A DNA stretch of 39,372 nt from positions 1-39,372 of the forward strand of contig NZ_QOHR01000023.1 in the NCBI RefSeq assembly GCF_003385555.1, in the 5' to 3' direction. The DNA is from Rhodosalinus sediminis. GTDB lineage: Bacteria > Pseudomonadota > Alphaproteobacteria > Rhodobacterales > Rhodobacteraceae. The translations under genes were made by a program, and so were the position numbers. Positions 18,255 to 27,955 of this stretch are shown here, piece after piece (positions within the stretch are counted from its first letter, which is position 1; each line of letters begins with the position of its first letter). The notes below the pieces were generated by a model. That model saw nothing but the letters and a program-made list of their open reading frames with translations. It searched no databases and had not been told where the DNA came from.

Positions 18255-18632
18255 ATGGCGGGGACCCTCCTTCAGGTGGCGCTCGGGGGCGCGGCGGGCG
18301 CGGTGGCGCGGTATCTGACCGGGCTCGCCGCGGCGCGCGTGATGGGCGCCGGCTTTCCCTGGGGCACGCTCGTGGTCAACGTGCTCGGCGCCTTCCTGAT
18401 GGGCGTTCTGGTGGTCGCGCTGGCGAAGGCCGCGGTGCCGCGTCTCGGGCCGTTCCTCGTGACCGGGCTGCTCGGGGGCTTCACGACCTTCTCCGCCTTC
18501 TCGCTCGACGCGATCGCGCTCTGGGAGCGGGGGGAGGGGGCGCTCGCCCTCCTTTACGTCGGCGCGTCGGTCCTCGTCTCGCTGGCCGCGGTCGCCGCCG
18601 GGCTCGCCGCGGCGCGGAGCGTTCTGGCGTGA
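18255..18632 (+). CDS. crcB: fluoride ion channel CrcB/Fluc
   Basis: CrcB dimers export toxic fluoride across the inner membrane. The 125-residue product has four hydrophobic segments, the signature GGFTTFSAFS at residues 74-83 with the conserved Phe pair and Thr, and Asn42 in VVNVLGAF. The ATG at 18255 gives the normal CrcB N-terminus (MAGTLLQVALGGAAGAVARY). An ATG at 18123 overlaps the rarA stop, but would add 44 low-complexity residues translated through the palindromes, so I reject it. No fluoride riboswitch is recognised upstream. Translation start signals are weak. It overlaps the next gene by 4 bases. Confidence 0.9.
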   Translation: MAGTLLQVALGGAAGAVARYLTGLAAARVMGAGFPWGTLVVNVLGAFLMGVLVVALAKAAVPRLGPFLVTGLLGGFTTFSAFSLDAIALWERGEGALALLYVGASVLVSLAAVAAGLAAARSVLA

Positions 18633-19669
18633 GCGTGGAGCACGTCACCATCGGGCGCGACGAGGCCGAGCAGCGCCTCGACCGCTGGCTGAAGCGGCGT
18701 TTCCCGCAGCTCACCCAGGGGCGCATCGAGAAGATGTGCCGCAAGGGCGAGCTGCGCGTGGACGGCGGCCGGGTGAAGCCCGCGACGCGCCTCGCCGAGG
18801 GGCAGAGCGTGCGCGTGCCGCCGCTCCCCGCGGCCGGCCCGCCCGCGCCGAAAACCGCCGGGCCGAGCGCGCGCGACGCCGAGATGATCCGCGCCGCGGT
18901 CCTCTGGCGCGACGAGCATCTCCTCGTGCTGAACAAGCCGCCCGGCCTCGCCGTGCAGGGCGGGAGCGGCCAGACGCGCCACGTCGACGCGCTGTCGGAG
19001 GCGCTGCGCTTCGGCGCGGCGGAGGCGCCGCGGCTCGTCCACCGGCTGGACCGGGATACCTCGGGCCTTCTGCTCATGGCGCGCAGCCGCCGGGTGGCCG
19101 CCGCGCTGACGGCAGCCTTCCGCGCCAAGGAGACGCGCAAGATCTACTGGGCCGCGGTCGCCGGGGTGCCGAGCCCCGCGATGGGCACGATCCGCTACGG
19201 CCTCGTCAAGGCGGCGGGGCACGGCGCGCGCGGCGAGGGCGAAAAGATGCGCCTCGTCCATCCCGACGAGGTGGAGGCGACGCCGGGCGCCAAGCGCGCG
19301 GTCACCGATTTCGCGGTGATCGAGGGGCTCGCGAAGCGCGCGGCCTGGGTCGCGCTGGTGCCGGTCACCGGGCGCACGCACCAACTGCGCGCGCACATGG
19401 CCGGGATCGGCCACCCGATCGTGGGCGACGGCAAGTATGGCGGACGCGGGCAGGAGAACCAGGGCGAGGGCTGGGGCGCGCAACTCGGCGGCGAGATCAG
19501 CCGCAAGCTGCACCTGCACGCGCGGTCCCTCGCGCTGACGCATCCGGTCACCGGCGCGCGGCTTTCCTTCACCGCGCCGCTGCCCGCGCACATGCGCCGC
19601 ACCTGGGAGACGCTCGGCTGGCGCGAGGCCGACGCGCCCGAGGACCCCTTCGCGGAGGACGGCGCATGA
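18629..19669 (+). CDS. rluC: RluC-type 23S rRNA pseudouridine synthase
   Basis: Enzymes of the RluA family convert uridines in 23S rRNA to pseudouridine. The 346-residue protein has an N-terminal S4 RNA-binding domain (about residues 12-65, DEAEQRLDRWLKRRFPQL). The catalytic domain carries HRLDRDTSG at residues 138-146, with Asp141 as the nucleophile, and GRTHQLRAHMAGIGHPIVGD further on. The start is GTG at 18629, overlapping the crcB stop by 4 bases. The family is certain; assignment to RluC rather than RluD is by S4 domain and context. Confidence 0.9.
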   Translation: MSVEHVTIGRDEAEQRLDRWLKRRFPQLTQGRIEKMCRKGELRVDGGRVKPATRLAEGQSVRVPPLPAAGPPAPKTAGPSARDAEMIRAAVLWRDEHLLVLNKPPGLAVQGGSGQTRHVDALSEALRFGAAEAPRLVHRLDRDTSGLLLMARSRRVAAALTAAFRAKETRKIYWAAVAGVPSPAMGTIRYGLVKAAGHGARGEGEKMRLVHPDEVEATPGAKRAVTDFAVIEGLAKRAAWVALVPVTGRTHQLRAHMAGIGHPIVGDGKYGGRGQENQGEGWGAQLGGEISRKLHLHARSLALTHPVTGARLSFTAPLPAHMRRTWETLGWREADAPEDPFAEDGA

Positions 19670-20343
19670 GCGACCTGCGGCTCGTGGTGTTCGACGTGGA
19701 CGGCACGCTCGTCGACAGCCAGGGCGATATCCTGGGCGCGATGGCGGCGGCCTTCGGCGGGCTCGGCCTCTCGGTGCCGGGGCGGGCGGCGGTGCTCGAC
19801 GTCGTCGGGCTTTCGCTCGATCACGCCATGGCGCGGCTCGCGCCCGAGGCGGACGCCGCGGCGCAGGCGGAGCTCGTGCGGCGCTACCGCGCGGCCTTCG
19901 CCGATCTCAGGACCCGGCGCGGCGCGGCCGAGAGCGCGCCGCTCTACCCGGGCGCGCGGGAAGCGCTGGAGCGGCTGGCGGCCGCGCCGGAGGTGCTGCT
20001 GGGCCTCGCCACGGGCAAGTCGCGGCGGGGGCTCGACGCGGTGCTGTCGGCGCACGGGATCGGGCATCACTTCGTCACGCAGCAGGTCGCCGACCACCAC
20101 CCCTCCAAGCCGCATCCGGCGATGCTGCGCGCGGCGCTCGACGAGACCGGCGTGGCGCCGGAGCGCGCGATCATGGTGGGCGACACGCGCTACGACATCG
20201 AGATGGCGCGCGCGGCGGGCGTGCGCTCGGTCGGCGTGCGCTGGGGCTATCAGCCGGAGACGGCGCTCGGCGGCGCGGACGCGCAGGCGGCGCGCTTCGC
20301 GGAGCTGCCCGGGCTCATCGACGCACTCTGGGAGGTGGCATGA
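19666..20343 (+). CDS. HAD-superfamily phosphatase, phosphoglycolate-phosphatase-like
   Basis: The 225-residue protein shows the four HAD motifs: VVFDVDGTLVDS (nucleophile Asp10, acid Asp12), a Thr in LATGKSRRG, Lys in SKPHP, and MVGDTRYDIEMA. The cap region between residues about 17 and 85 fits subclass I, as in Gph. The natural substrate cannot be told from sequence. The ATG overlaps the rluC stop by 4 bases, and the same overlap links it to the next gene. Confidence 0.9.
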   Translation: MSDLRLVVFDVDGTLVDSQGDILGAMAAAFGGLGLSVPGRAAVLDVVGLSLDHAMARLAPEADAAAQAELVRRYRAAFADLRTRRGAAESAPLYPGAREALERLAAAPEVLLGLATGKSRRGLDAVLSAHGIGHHFVTQQVADHHPSKPHPAMLRAALDETGVAPERAIMVGDTRYDIEMARAAGVRSVGVRWGYQPETALGGADAQAARFAELPGLIDALWEVA

Positions 20344-21062
20344 CGGACTGGGCGGCGCGGCGGTTCTGGACCGCCGCCGAGGCGGTGGAGGCCGAGGGCG
20401 GGCACGGCGTGGCGCTCGACGGGCGGCTGGTGCGGACGCCGGCGCGGGCGGCCCTCGTGCTGCCCTCCCGCCCGCTGGCCGAGGCGGTGGCCGGGGAATG
20501 GCGCGACCAGCCCGAGGTGATCGATCCCGCGGCGATGCCGCTGACGCGCGCAGCGAACACCGCGCTCGACCGGGTGGCGCCGGCGCGCGCGGAGGTGATC
20601 GGCGCGCTCGCCGAGTACGGCGAGACGGATCTCCTCTGTTACCGGGCCGAGGGGCCCGAAGCGCTCGCGGCGCGGCAGGCGGAGGCCTGGGACCCGATGC
20701 TCGACTGGGCGGCCGAGCATCTCGGCGCGCGGCTCGTCCGCGCGGCCGGCGTCATGCACGTGGCGCAACCGCCCGAGAGCGTGGGCGCGCTGCGCGCCGC
20801 GCTGGAGGCGCTCGGCCCCTTCGAGCTGACGGCGCTCGACGATCTGGTGACGCTCTCGGGCTCGCTGGTGCTGGGGCTCGCGGCGGAGCGGGGCGCGGCG
20901 CCGCCGGAGCGGCTCTGGGCGCTCTCGCGCATCGACGAGACGTGGCAGGCCGAGCAATGGGGCGAGGACGCCGAGGCGGCGGCGCAGGCCGAGACCCGGC
21001 GCGCGGCCTTCCTGCGCGCCGCGCGTTTCCTGCACCTCGCGCGGGGCGATGCGGCGGCGTGA
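20340..21062 (+). CDS. ATP12-family F1-ATPase assembly chaperone
   Basis: ATP12 proteins bind the F1 alpha subunit during assembly of ATP synthase in mitochondria and alphaproteobacteria. The 240-residue product has the family N-terminus RRFWTAAEAVEAEGGHGVAL, LDGRLVRTPARAALVLPS, and the later TALDDLVTLSGSLVLGLA and WAL.RIDETWQAEQWGED pattern. It is the last gene of a tightly overlapping run that begins at rarA. Confidence 0.9.
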   Translation: MTDWAARRFWTAAEAVEAEGGHGVALDGRLVRTPARAALVLPSRPLAEAVAGEWRDQPEVIDPAAMPLTRAANTALDRVAPARAEVIGALAEYGETDLLCYRAEGPEALAARQAEAWDPMLDWAAEHLGARLVRAAGVMHVAQPPESVGALRAALEALGPFELTALDDLVTLSGSLVLGLAAERGAAPPERLWALSRIDETWQAEQWGEDAEAAAQAETRRAAFLRAARFLHLARGDAAA

Positions 21063-21102
21063 CGAGGCTGCCGCCGGTTTCGGCGCCTGCCGGAAAAGCG
21101 TG

Positions 21103-21135
21103 CAAGTCGCGGTCCCGCGGCGGACGCGCGACTTG
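21103..21135 (+). promoter_or_regulatory. inverted repeat upstream of bztA
   Basis: CAAGTCGCG at 21103-21111 and CGCGACTTG at 21127-21135 are perfect 9-bp arms. The stem can extend by GTCC against GGAC across a bulged G. The right arm overlaps TTGACC at 21133-21138. It may be a weak terminator for the upstream operon or an operator over the bztA promoter. Confidence 0.5.
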
Positions 21136-21161
21136 ACCCATGCGGCGGAATCCGACCAAAC
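21133..21161 (+). promoter_or_regulatory. possible promoter for bztABCD
   Basis: TTGACC at 21133-21138 and, after 17 bases, CCAAAC at 21156-21161 lie 107 bases upstream of bztA. The -35 box is good and the -10 box is poor. The hairpin arm at 21127-21135 overlaps the -35 box. Confidence 0.3.
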
Positions 21162-21267
21162 TCGGACTGCTTGGGCGAGGGGTTTGCCCAGATCAACGAC
21201 AACCGATCAGGCCCGTCGGGGCGCGGCCCCGGGCAACGACAGGGCGGACAATCAGGAAGAGGACAAC

Positions 21268-22284
21268 ATGCAGAAATCCGTATTTCTCGCCGCGGTCGCT
21301 GGCGTCGGCATGACTGCGGGCGTGGCGAGCGCCGCGACGCTCGACGACGTGCAGGCGCGCGGCACGCTCAACTGCGGCGTCAACACCGGCCTCGTCGGCT
21401 TCGCGGCGCCGAACGCCGAGGGCGAGTGGGAAGGCTTCGACGTCGCGGTGTGCAAGGCGGTGGCCGCGGCCGTGCTGGGCGATCCCTCGGCCGTCGAATA
21501 CGTCTCGCTGACCGGCAAGACGCGCTTCACCGCGCTCGCCTCGGGCGAGATCGACATGCTGTCGCGCAACACGACGCAGACCTTCACGCGCGACGTGGAC
21601 CTCAAGTTCGAGTTCACCGGCATCAACTACTACGACGGTCAGGGCTTCATGGTTCCGGCCGAGCTGGGCGTGTCCTCGGCGACGGAGCTCGACGGCGCGA
21701 CCATCTGCATCCAGACCGGCACCACGACCGAGCTCAACCTCGCGGACTACTTCCGCTCGAACAACATGGACTACGAGCCGGTCCCGATCGAGACGAACGC
21801 CGAGGCGCAGCAGCAGTATCTCGCCGGCGCCTGCGACGTCTACACCACGGACGGCTCGGGCCTCGCCGCGACGCGGGCGGCCTTCGAGAACCCGAGCGAG
21901 CACGTCATCCTGCCCGAGGTCATCTCCAAGGAGCCGCTCGGCCCGGTCGTGCGCCACGGCGACAACGAGTGGGGCGACATCGTGCGCTGGACGCTCTACG
22001 CGCTGATCGCGGCCGAGGAATACGGCGTGACGTCGGCCAACGTCGACGAGCTGGCCGAGGGCACCGACAGCCCCGAGATCAACCGCCTGCTCGGCACCGA
22101 GGGCAACTTCGGCGAGGTCATGGGCCTCTCGTCCGACTGGGCCGTGAACGCCATCAAGGCCGGCGGCAACTACGGCGAGATCTTCGCGCGCCACATCGGC
22201 GAGGACACGCCGGTCGGCCTGTCCCGCGGGCTCAACGCCCAGTGGACCGAGGGCGGCCTGATGTACGCGCCGCCGTTCCGGTAA
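21268..22284 (+). CDS. bztA: polar amino-acid ABC transporter, periplasmic binding protein
   Basis: This is the family 3 solute-binding component of a glutamate/glutamine/aspartate/asparagine-type importer (BztA/AapJ). The 338-residue product has a signal peptide of about 22 residues (ending VASA before ATLDD). The binding domain shows TLNCGVNTGLVGFAAPNAEG, the DMLSRNTTQTFTRD loop and GATICIQTGTTTELNL. AGGAAGAGG precedes the ATG at 21268; a longer open frame upstream is not used because it would bury the signal peptide. A stable hairpin follows the stop, as expected for a binding protein made in excess over the permeases. Confidence 0.93.
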   Translation: MQKSVFLAAVAGVGMTAGVASAATLDDVQARGTLNCGVNTGLVGFAAPNAEGEWEGFDVAVCKAVAAAVLGDPSAVEYVSLTGKTRFTALASGEIDMLSRNTTQTFTRDVDLKFEFTGINYYDGQGFMVPAELGVSSATELDGATICIQTGTTTELNLADYFRSNNMDYEPVPIETNAEAQQQYLAGACDVYTTDGSGLAATRAAFENPSEHVILPEVISKEPLGPVVRHGDNEWGDIVRWTLYALIAAEEYGVTSANVDELAEGTDSPEINRLLGTEGNFGEVMGLSSDWAVNAIKAGGNYGEIFARHIGEDTPVGLSRGLNAQWTEGGLMYAPPFR

Positions 22285-22298
22285 GGCGACCGCGCTCC

Positions 22299-22325
22299 GG
22301 GAAGGGCGCCGCGCGCGCCCTTCCC
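22299..22325 (+). promoter_or_regulatory. 11-bp perfect intercistronic hairpin between bztA and bztB
   Basis: GGGAAGGGCGC at 22299-22309 and GCGCCCTTCCC at 22315-22325 pair perfectly around CGCGC. GCTCTC follows rather than a T-run. Such hairpins after binding-protein genes usually protect the upstream mRNA or reduce readthrough into the permease genes. Confidence 0.65.
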
Positions 22326-22413
22326 GCTCTCACCACCCGCGACGACACCGATAATTCCGGCCGCGCGGCGCTTGCGCCGTCATCGCGGCCAATGCGTCGA
22401 CAGGACCCTGCCC

Positions 22414-23628
22414 ATGACCTCAGTGACGGAGCCGCCGCGCGAGTCGTTCCGCCTCTCGATGCTGCTGAACGACAAGCGGTACAGGTTCTACACCTTCCAG
22501 TTCGTCGCGCTCCTGCTGCTCATCGTGTTCATGGCCTACCTGGGCTGGAACCTCGTGCGGAACCTGGCGATCCTCGGGCAGGACATTTCGTTCGAGTTTC
22601 TGGGCACGCCGGCCGGCTACGACATCAACCAGAGCCTGATTCCCTACGAGAATCAGGACCCGCACCTGCGCGCGTCCTTCGTCGGCGTGCTGAACACGTT
22701 GCTGGTCGCCTTCCTCGGCTGCGTGACGGCGACGATCTTCGGCGTGCTCGCCGGCGTGCTGCGGCTCTCGAAGAACTGGCTGGTGGCCAAGCTGATGGCC
22801 GTCTACGTCGAGATCTTCCGCAACGTTCCGGTGCTGATCTGGATCCTGATCATCTTCTTCGTGATGACGGCGGCGCTGCCGCCGCCCTCGGCCTTCCGCG
22901 GCGACGATCCGTCCTCCACCATGCTCTTCGACGCGATCGCGCTGACCAACCGCGGCGTCTATGTTCCCAAGCCGATCTGGGGGGCGGGGTCGGGCGCGCT
23001 GGCGGCGGTCTTCCTCGCCTCGATCGCCGGGGCGATCTATTACCGGCGCTACGCGACGAGGCTCCTTTACGCGACCGGCCGGCTGCTGCCGATGGTCTGG
23101 CCGACGCTGGCGATCCTGATCCTGCCCACGCTCGCGGCCTACGCCCTGCTCGGCGGGCCGGTCACGCTCGAGTATCCGGAGCTGCGCGGCTTCAACTTTC
23201 AGGACGGCATCCAGATCCGTGGCTCGCTGATCGCGCTCTGGTTCGCGCTGGCGATCTACACCGGCGCCTTCATCGCCGAGAACGTGCGCGCGGGCATCCT
23301 CTCGGTGAGCCACGGGCAGACCGAGGCGGCGGCTGCGCTCGGGCTGCGGCCGCGGCGGGTCATGTCCCTCGTCGTCCTGCCGCAGGCGCTGCGCGTGGTG
23401 ATCCCGCCGGTGATCTCGCAGTATCTGAACCTAACCAAGAACAGCTCGCTCGCCATCGCGGTGGGCTACATGGACGTCACCGGCACGCTCGGCGGCATCA
23501 CGCTGAACCAGACGGGCCGCGCGATCGAATCGGTGCTCCTCCTGATGCTGTTCTACCTCCTCATCTCGCTGTCGATCTCGGCGGTGATGAACCTTTACAA
23601 CAACGCCGTGAAGCTGAAGGAGCGCTGA
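22414..23628 (+). CDS. bztB: polar amino-acid ABC transporter permease 1
   Basis: The 404-residue inner-membrane protein belongs to the HisM/GlnP permease family in its long BztB/AapQ form, with an extra N-terminal membrane segment (FYTFQFVALLLLIVFMAYLG) and a large insert between helices. The EAA loop that docks on the ATPase reads QTEAAAALGLRPRRVMSLVV near residue 310. ATG at 22414 follows ACAGGA; an earlier open frame begins at 22372 without a good ribosome binding site. It pairs with bztC. Confidence 0.92.
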   Translation: MTSVTEPPRESFRLSMLLNDKRYRFYTFQFVALLLLIVFMAYLGWNLVRNLAILGQDISFEFLGTPAGYDINQSLIPYENQDPHLRASFVGVLNTLLVAFLGCVTATIFGVLAGVLRLSKNWLVAKLMAVYVEIFRNVPVLIWILIIFFVMTAALPPPSAFRGDDPSSTMLFDAIALTNRGVYVPKPIWGAGSGALAAVFLASIAGAIYYRRYATRLLYATGRLLPMVWPTLAILILPTLAAYALLGGPVTLEYPELRGFNFQDGIQIRGSLIALWFALAIYTGAFIAENVRAGILSVSHGQTEAAAALGLRPRRVMSLVVLPQALRVVIPPVISQYLNLTKNSSLAIAVGYMDVTGTLGGITLNQTGRAIESVLLLMLFYLLISLSISAVMNLYNNAVKLKER

Positions 23629-23655
23629 CATGCCGGCGCCGCAGGAGCCCTCCCG

Positions 23656-24963
23656 ATGAGCGACACCCACGCCGAAGCCGCGCAGCTCGCCTTCGTGCGG
23701 CAGGAGCCGATCCCGCCCGCGCCGCCGCCGGTGGCCGAGGCGGGGATCGTCAAGTGGCTGCGTGACAACCTCTTTTCCTCGGTCCCCAACGCGATCCTGA
23801 CGCTCGCCTCGCTCTGGGCGATCTGGTGGCTGCTGTCGTCCAGCATGCCCTGGGTCTTCAACGGCGTCTGGGACGCCGGGAGCCTGCGGGAGTGCCGCGA
23901 GATCCTCGACGGCGCGACCGGCGCCTGCTGGGCCGTGGTGCGCGAGCGCTGGGCGCAGCTCGTCTTCGGCGTGACCTACCCGGAGGAGGCCTACTGGCGC
24001 CCGGCGACGGCCTTCGTCCTGCTCTTCGTCGCGCTCGCGCCGGTGCTCTTCCCGAAGGCGCCGCGCAGCCTGCTGCCCTTCACCGCCGTCTATCCCTTCC
24101 TCGCCTACTTCCTCGTCTGGGGCGGCTCGGTCTGGGTGCCGGTCATGGCGGCGGCGGGCTTCGTCGTCGGCTATCTCGTCTTTCAGCGCCTCGTCGCGCA
24201 GAGCTTCGCGATGGGCTTCTTCGGGGCGATCGCCGCCGCGCTCGTCTTCTGGTGGGTCGCGGGCTTCGTGACGCCGACGCTGACGGCGATCGCGCCGATC
24301 ACGCTCGAGGCGGTGGAATCGCGGAACATGGGCGGCTTCATGCTGAACCTGATCCTCGGCACTGTCTGCGTCTCGCTCTCGCTGCCGATCGGGATCGCGC
24401 TGGCGCTGGGGCGGCAGTCGGGGATGCCGGTCGTCAAGTGGATCTGCATCGTCTTCATCGAGTTCATCCGCGGCGTGCCGCTGATCACGCTGCTCTTCGT
24501 GGCGAACGTGGTGCTGGCCTACTTCCTGCCGCCGAACTCCACCTTCGACCTGATCCTGCGCGTGATCATCATGATCACCATGTTCGCCTCCGCCTACATC
24601 GCCGAGGTGGTGCGCGGGGGCCTCGCCGCGCTGCCGAAGGGGCAGTACGAGGCCGCCTCCGCGCTGGGGCTCGACTATCCGCAGGCGATGCGGCTCATCA
24701 TCCTGCCGCAGGCGCTGAAGATCTCGATCCCCGGCATCGTCAACGTGGCGGTCGGGCTCTTCAAGGACACGACGCTCGTCTCGGTGATCGCGATGTTCGA
24801 CCTCGTGGGGATGATCCGCGGGCCGATCCTCGCCTCGACCGACTGGAACGGCGTCTACTGGGAGCTCTTCGGCTTCGCCGCGGCGCTCTTCTTCGTCGTC
24901 TGCTACGGCATCTCGCAATACTCGCAGTGGCTGGAGCGTCAGCTTCAGACCGACCGCCGATAA
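23656..24963 (+). CDS. bztC: polar amino-acid ABC transporter permease 2
   Basis: The 435-residue protein is the second long-form permease of the importer, matching the unusual length of BztC in Rhodobacter capsulatus as remembered. It has many membrane helices and the EAA loop [20 protein letters not shown] about 100 residues from the C-terminus. The cytosolic N-terminus is Pro-rich ([16 protein letters not shown]). GCAGGAG precedes the ATG. bztD follows 14 bases after its stop. Confidence 0.92.
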   Translation: MSDTHAEAAQLAFVRQEPIPPAPPPVAEAGIVKWLRDNLFSSVPNAILTLASLWAIWWLLSSSMPWVFNGVWDAGSLRECREILDGATGACWAVVRERWAQLVFGVTYPEEAYWRPATAFVLLFVALAPVLFPKAPRSLLPFTAVYPFLAYFLVWGGSVWVPVMAAAGFVVGYLVFQRLVAQSFAMGFFGAIAAALVFWWVAGFVTPTLTAIAPITLEAVESRNMGGFMLNLILGTVCVSLSLPIGIALALGRQSGMPVVKWICIVFIEFIRGVPLITLLFVANVVLAYFLPPNSTFDLILRVIIMITMFASAYIAEVVRGGLAALPKGQYEAASALGLDYPQAMRLIILPQALKISIPGIVNVAVGLFKDTTLVSVIAMFDLVGMIRGPILASTDWNGVYWELFGFAAALFFVVCYGISQYSQWLERQLQTDRR

Positions 24964-24977
24964 GGAAAGGCCAGACC

Positions 24978-25784
<807 letters not shown>

Positions 25785-25797
25785 ACGGGCCCGCGCG

Positions 25798-25844
25798 GGG
25801 CGCTCCTCCGCCCTCGCGGGCGTCGTCGCGCGCGAAGAGCGCCC
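25798..25844. terminator. possible terminator between convergent bztD and SixA-like gene
   Basis: GGGCGCTC at 25798-25805 and GAGCGCCC at 25837-25844 are perfect 8-bp arms with a 31-base loop that contains further GC-rich pairing. There is no T-tract. It fills the gap between two convergent genes, so a terminator is expected here, but the structure is not classic. Confidence 0.3.
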
Positions 25845-25864
25845 GCAGGGGCGCGATGAGCGGG

Positions 25865-26350
25865 CTACTCCAGCTCGCGCGGGACGACGAAGTCCACCGC
25901 GCGGGCCGTGCCGAAATCGGCGTCGCGCCAGCGGTCGATGTCGAACTCGGCGACCAGCGTCGCGGCGGTCGGGTAGTCGTGAAAGCGCGGATGCGCGGGC
26001 GGGCGCGCCACGATCCGGCCCGCGAAGGCGCCGATGCCCGGATTGTGCCCGATGAGCGCGACCGTCGCGCCCGAGGCGCCGCGCAGCACCTCGAGGATCT
26101 CGGGCGCCTCGGCATGGTAGAGGAGCCGCGTGTAGCTCACCGGCGCGTCGATGCCGAGGCCCGCGAAGGTCTCGCGCGTGCGCGCCGCGTCGGAGCAGAT
26201 CACCTCCTGCGGCAGGTACCCCCTCTCCCGCAGCCAGCCGCCGATCAGCGGCGCCGACCGCCGCCCGCGCTTGTTCAGCGGGCGCGCGTGATCCTCGAGC
26301 GCCGCGCTCCAGTCCGATTTCGCGTGCCGGACGAGGATCAGGCGGCGCAT
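25865..26350 (-). CDS. SixA-like histidine phosphatase
   Basis: The 161-residue product is a short histidine-phosphatase-superfamily protein: LVRHAKSDW with catalytic His9, the Arg in SDAARTRET, and the second His102 in LIGHNPG. E. coli SixA dephosphorylates phosphohistidine, and small members of this branch act on phospho-proteins or small molecules. The substrate here is unknown. It starts one base after the argB stop and probably ends the rpmH-to-argB transcript. Confidence 0.88.
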   Translation of the reverse strand: MRRLILVRHAKSDWSAALEDHARPLNKRGRRSAPLIGGWLRERGYLPQEVICSDAARTRETFAGLGIDAPVSYTRLLYHAEAPEILEVLRGASGATVALIGHNPGIGAFAGRIVARPPAHPRFHDYPTAATLVAEFDIDRWRDADFGTARAVDFVVPRELE

Positions 26351-26351
26351 C

Positions 26352-27227
26352 TCAGCCCTCCATCCGGTGCGCCGGGCGGATCAGCGTGCCGGCGCCGTGC
26401 TCGGTGTAGAGCTCCAGCAGGCAGGCGTTGGGCGCCCGCCCGTCGAGGATCACGACCCCGCGCACGCCGCCCTCGATCGCGGCGAGAGCCGTCTCGGTCT
26501 TGGGGATCATGCCGCCGGCGATGACGCCCGCCTCGGTCATCTCGCGGATGGTCTCGGCCGAGAGCTGCTCCTGCACCTCGCCGGCGGCGTTCTTGACGCC
26601 CGCGACATCCGTCAGCAGCAGCAGCCGGTCCGCCTCGAGCGCCGCGGCGATGGCGCCTGCGGCCGTGTCGCCGTTGACGTTGAAGGTCTCGCCGTCGCGG
26701 CCCGCGCCGATGGGGGCGATCACCGGCACGATCCCCTTGTCGAAGAGATCGCGCAGGAGATCCGCGTTCACCTCCGCCGGCGTGCCCACGAAGCCGAGCG
26801 CCGGGTCCGTCTGGTCGCAGGTCATGAGACCCGCGTCCTTGCCCGAGAGCCCCACGGCGCGGCCGCCCTGCGCGCCGATGGCGTGCACGATGCGCTTGTT
26901 CAGCCGCCCCGAGAGCACCATCTCGACCACCTCGATCGTCGCGGCGTCGGTCACGCGCTTGCCGCCCACGAACTCCGAGACGACGCCGAGGCGGTCCAGC
27001 ATGGCGTTGATCATCGGCCCGCCGCCGTGCACCACGACCGGGTTCACGCCCACCATCCGCATCAGCACGACGTCGCGGGCGAATTCCTCCATCGCGGCGT
27101 CGTCGCCCATGGCGTTGCCGCCGAGCTTGATGACCACGACGGCGCCGTCGTAGCGCTGCAGGTAGGGCAGCGCCTGGCTGAGCGTGCGGGCGGTGGCGAT
27201 CCAGTCGCGGGCGCTGGCTTTCGGCAT
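26352..27227 (-). CDS. argB: acetylglutamate kinase
   Basis: ArgB phosphorylates N-acetylglutamate in arginine biosynthesis. The 291-residue enzyme has the substrate and ATP motifs [10 protein letters not shown] at residues 34-42, [10 protein letters not shown] at 62-71, [12 protein letters not shown], and the C-terminal [14 protein letters not shown]. An N-terminal helix of about 25 residues precedes the core, as in the hexameric, arginine-inhibited forms. GAGGAGGG stands before the ATG. It lies downstream of engB and upstream of the SixA-like gene. Confidence 0.97.
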   Translation of the reverse strand: MPKASARDWIATARTLSQALPYLQRYDGAVVVIKLGGNAMGDDAAMEEFARDVVLMRMVGVNPVVVHGGGPMINAMLDRLGVVSEFVGGKRVTDAATIEVVEMVLSGRLNKRIVHAIGAQGGRAVGLSGKDAGLMTCDQTDPALGFVGTPAEVNADLLRDLFDKGIVPVIAPIGAGRDGETFNVNGDTAAGAIAAALEADRLLLLTDVAGVKNAAGEVQEQLSAETIREMTEAGVIAGGMIPKTETALAAIEGGVRGVVILDGRAPNACLLELYTEHGAGTLIRPAHRMEG

Positions 27228-27301
27228 GGGGGTCCCTCCTCGCGCCGGGTTATCTCCGCCGCGGCCGCCGCGCGCAAGGCGCGACCGGCCGCCTTTTCGC
27301 G

Positions 27302-27955
27302 TCAGGCGAGGTCGGCCACGATCGCGCGTAGCGTGGCGATGCCGTCGCCGGTCTCCGACGAGGTGAGCACCAGCTCGGGAAAGGCCGCCGGATGCGTGGC
27401 GAGCGCGCCGCGCACCTGCTCCAGCACGCGCTCGCGGTCCTTGCCCTTCACCTTGTCGGCCTTGGTGAGCACCACCTGAAAGGTCACCGCCGCCTGATCG
27501 AGGAGGGCCATGATCTCTTCGTCCACGGCCTTCACGCCGTGGCGCGCGTCGATCAGCACGAAGGCGCGGCGCAGGTTCGACCGCCCGGCGAGATAGGCCT
27601 TGAGCAGCCGCTGCCAGCGCTCCACCACCGCGAGCGGCGCCTTGGCGTAGCCGTAGCCCGGCAGGTCCACGAGGTAATGGCTGTCCCCCAGCGCGAAGAA
27701 GTTGATCTCCTGCGTGCGCCCCGGCGTGTTCGAGGTCCGCGCGAGCGCCTTGCGCCCGGCGAGCGCGTTGATCAGCGTGGATTTGCCCACGTTCGAGCGC
27801 CCGGCGAAGCAGACCTCGGGGCGGTCGCCGGGCGGCAGGCCGTCCATCGCCACGACGCCCTTCATGAAGTCCAACGGCCCGGCGAAGAGCTTGCGCCCGG
27901 CTTCCTCGGCGGCCGGGTCGGGGGCGTGGGCCAGCGGGAAGGGCAGGGCGCTCAT
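27302..27955 (-). CDS. engB: ribosome biogenesis GTP-binding protein EngB/YsxC
   Basis: EngB is a small GTPase needed for 50S assembly. The 217-residue protein has G1 GRSNVGKS at residues 52-59, G2 around [10 protein letters not shown]3 DLPGYGY at 97-103, G4 TKAD and a late SSETGDG G5 segment. The ATG at 27955 overlaps the stop of the MOSC gene by 4 bases; the longer open frame upstream is the shadow of that gene. Confidence 0.96.
   Translation of the reverse strand: MSALPFPLAHAPDPAAEEAGRKLFAGPLDFMKGVVAMDGLPPGDRPEVCFAGRSNVGKSTLINALAGRKALARTSNTPGRTQEINFFALGDSHYLVDLPGYGYAKAPLAVVERWQRLLKAYLAGRSNLRRAFVLIDARHGVKAVDEEIMALLDQAAVTFQVVLTKADKVKGKDRERVLEQVRGALATHPAAFPELVLTSSETGDGIATLRAIVADLA

Noticed and set aside
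18141-18255. A fluoride riboswitch in front of crcB
   Set aside because: The conserved pseudoknot elements of that class are not recognisable; the structures present are the two simple palindromes.
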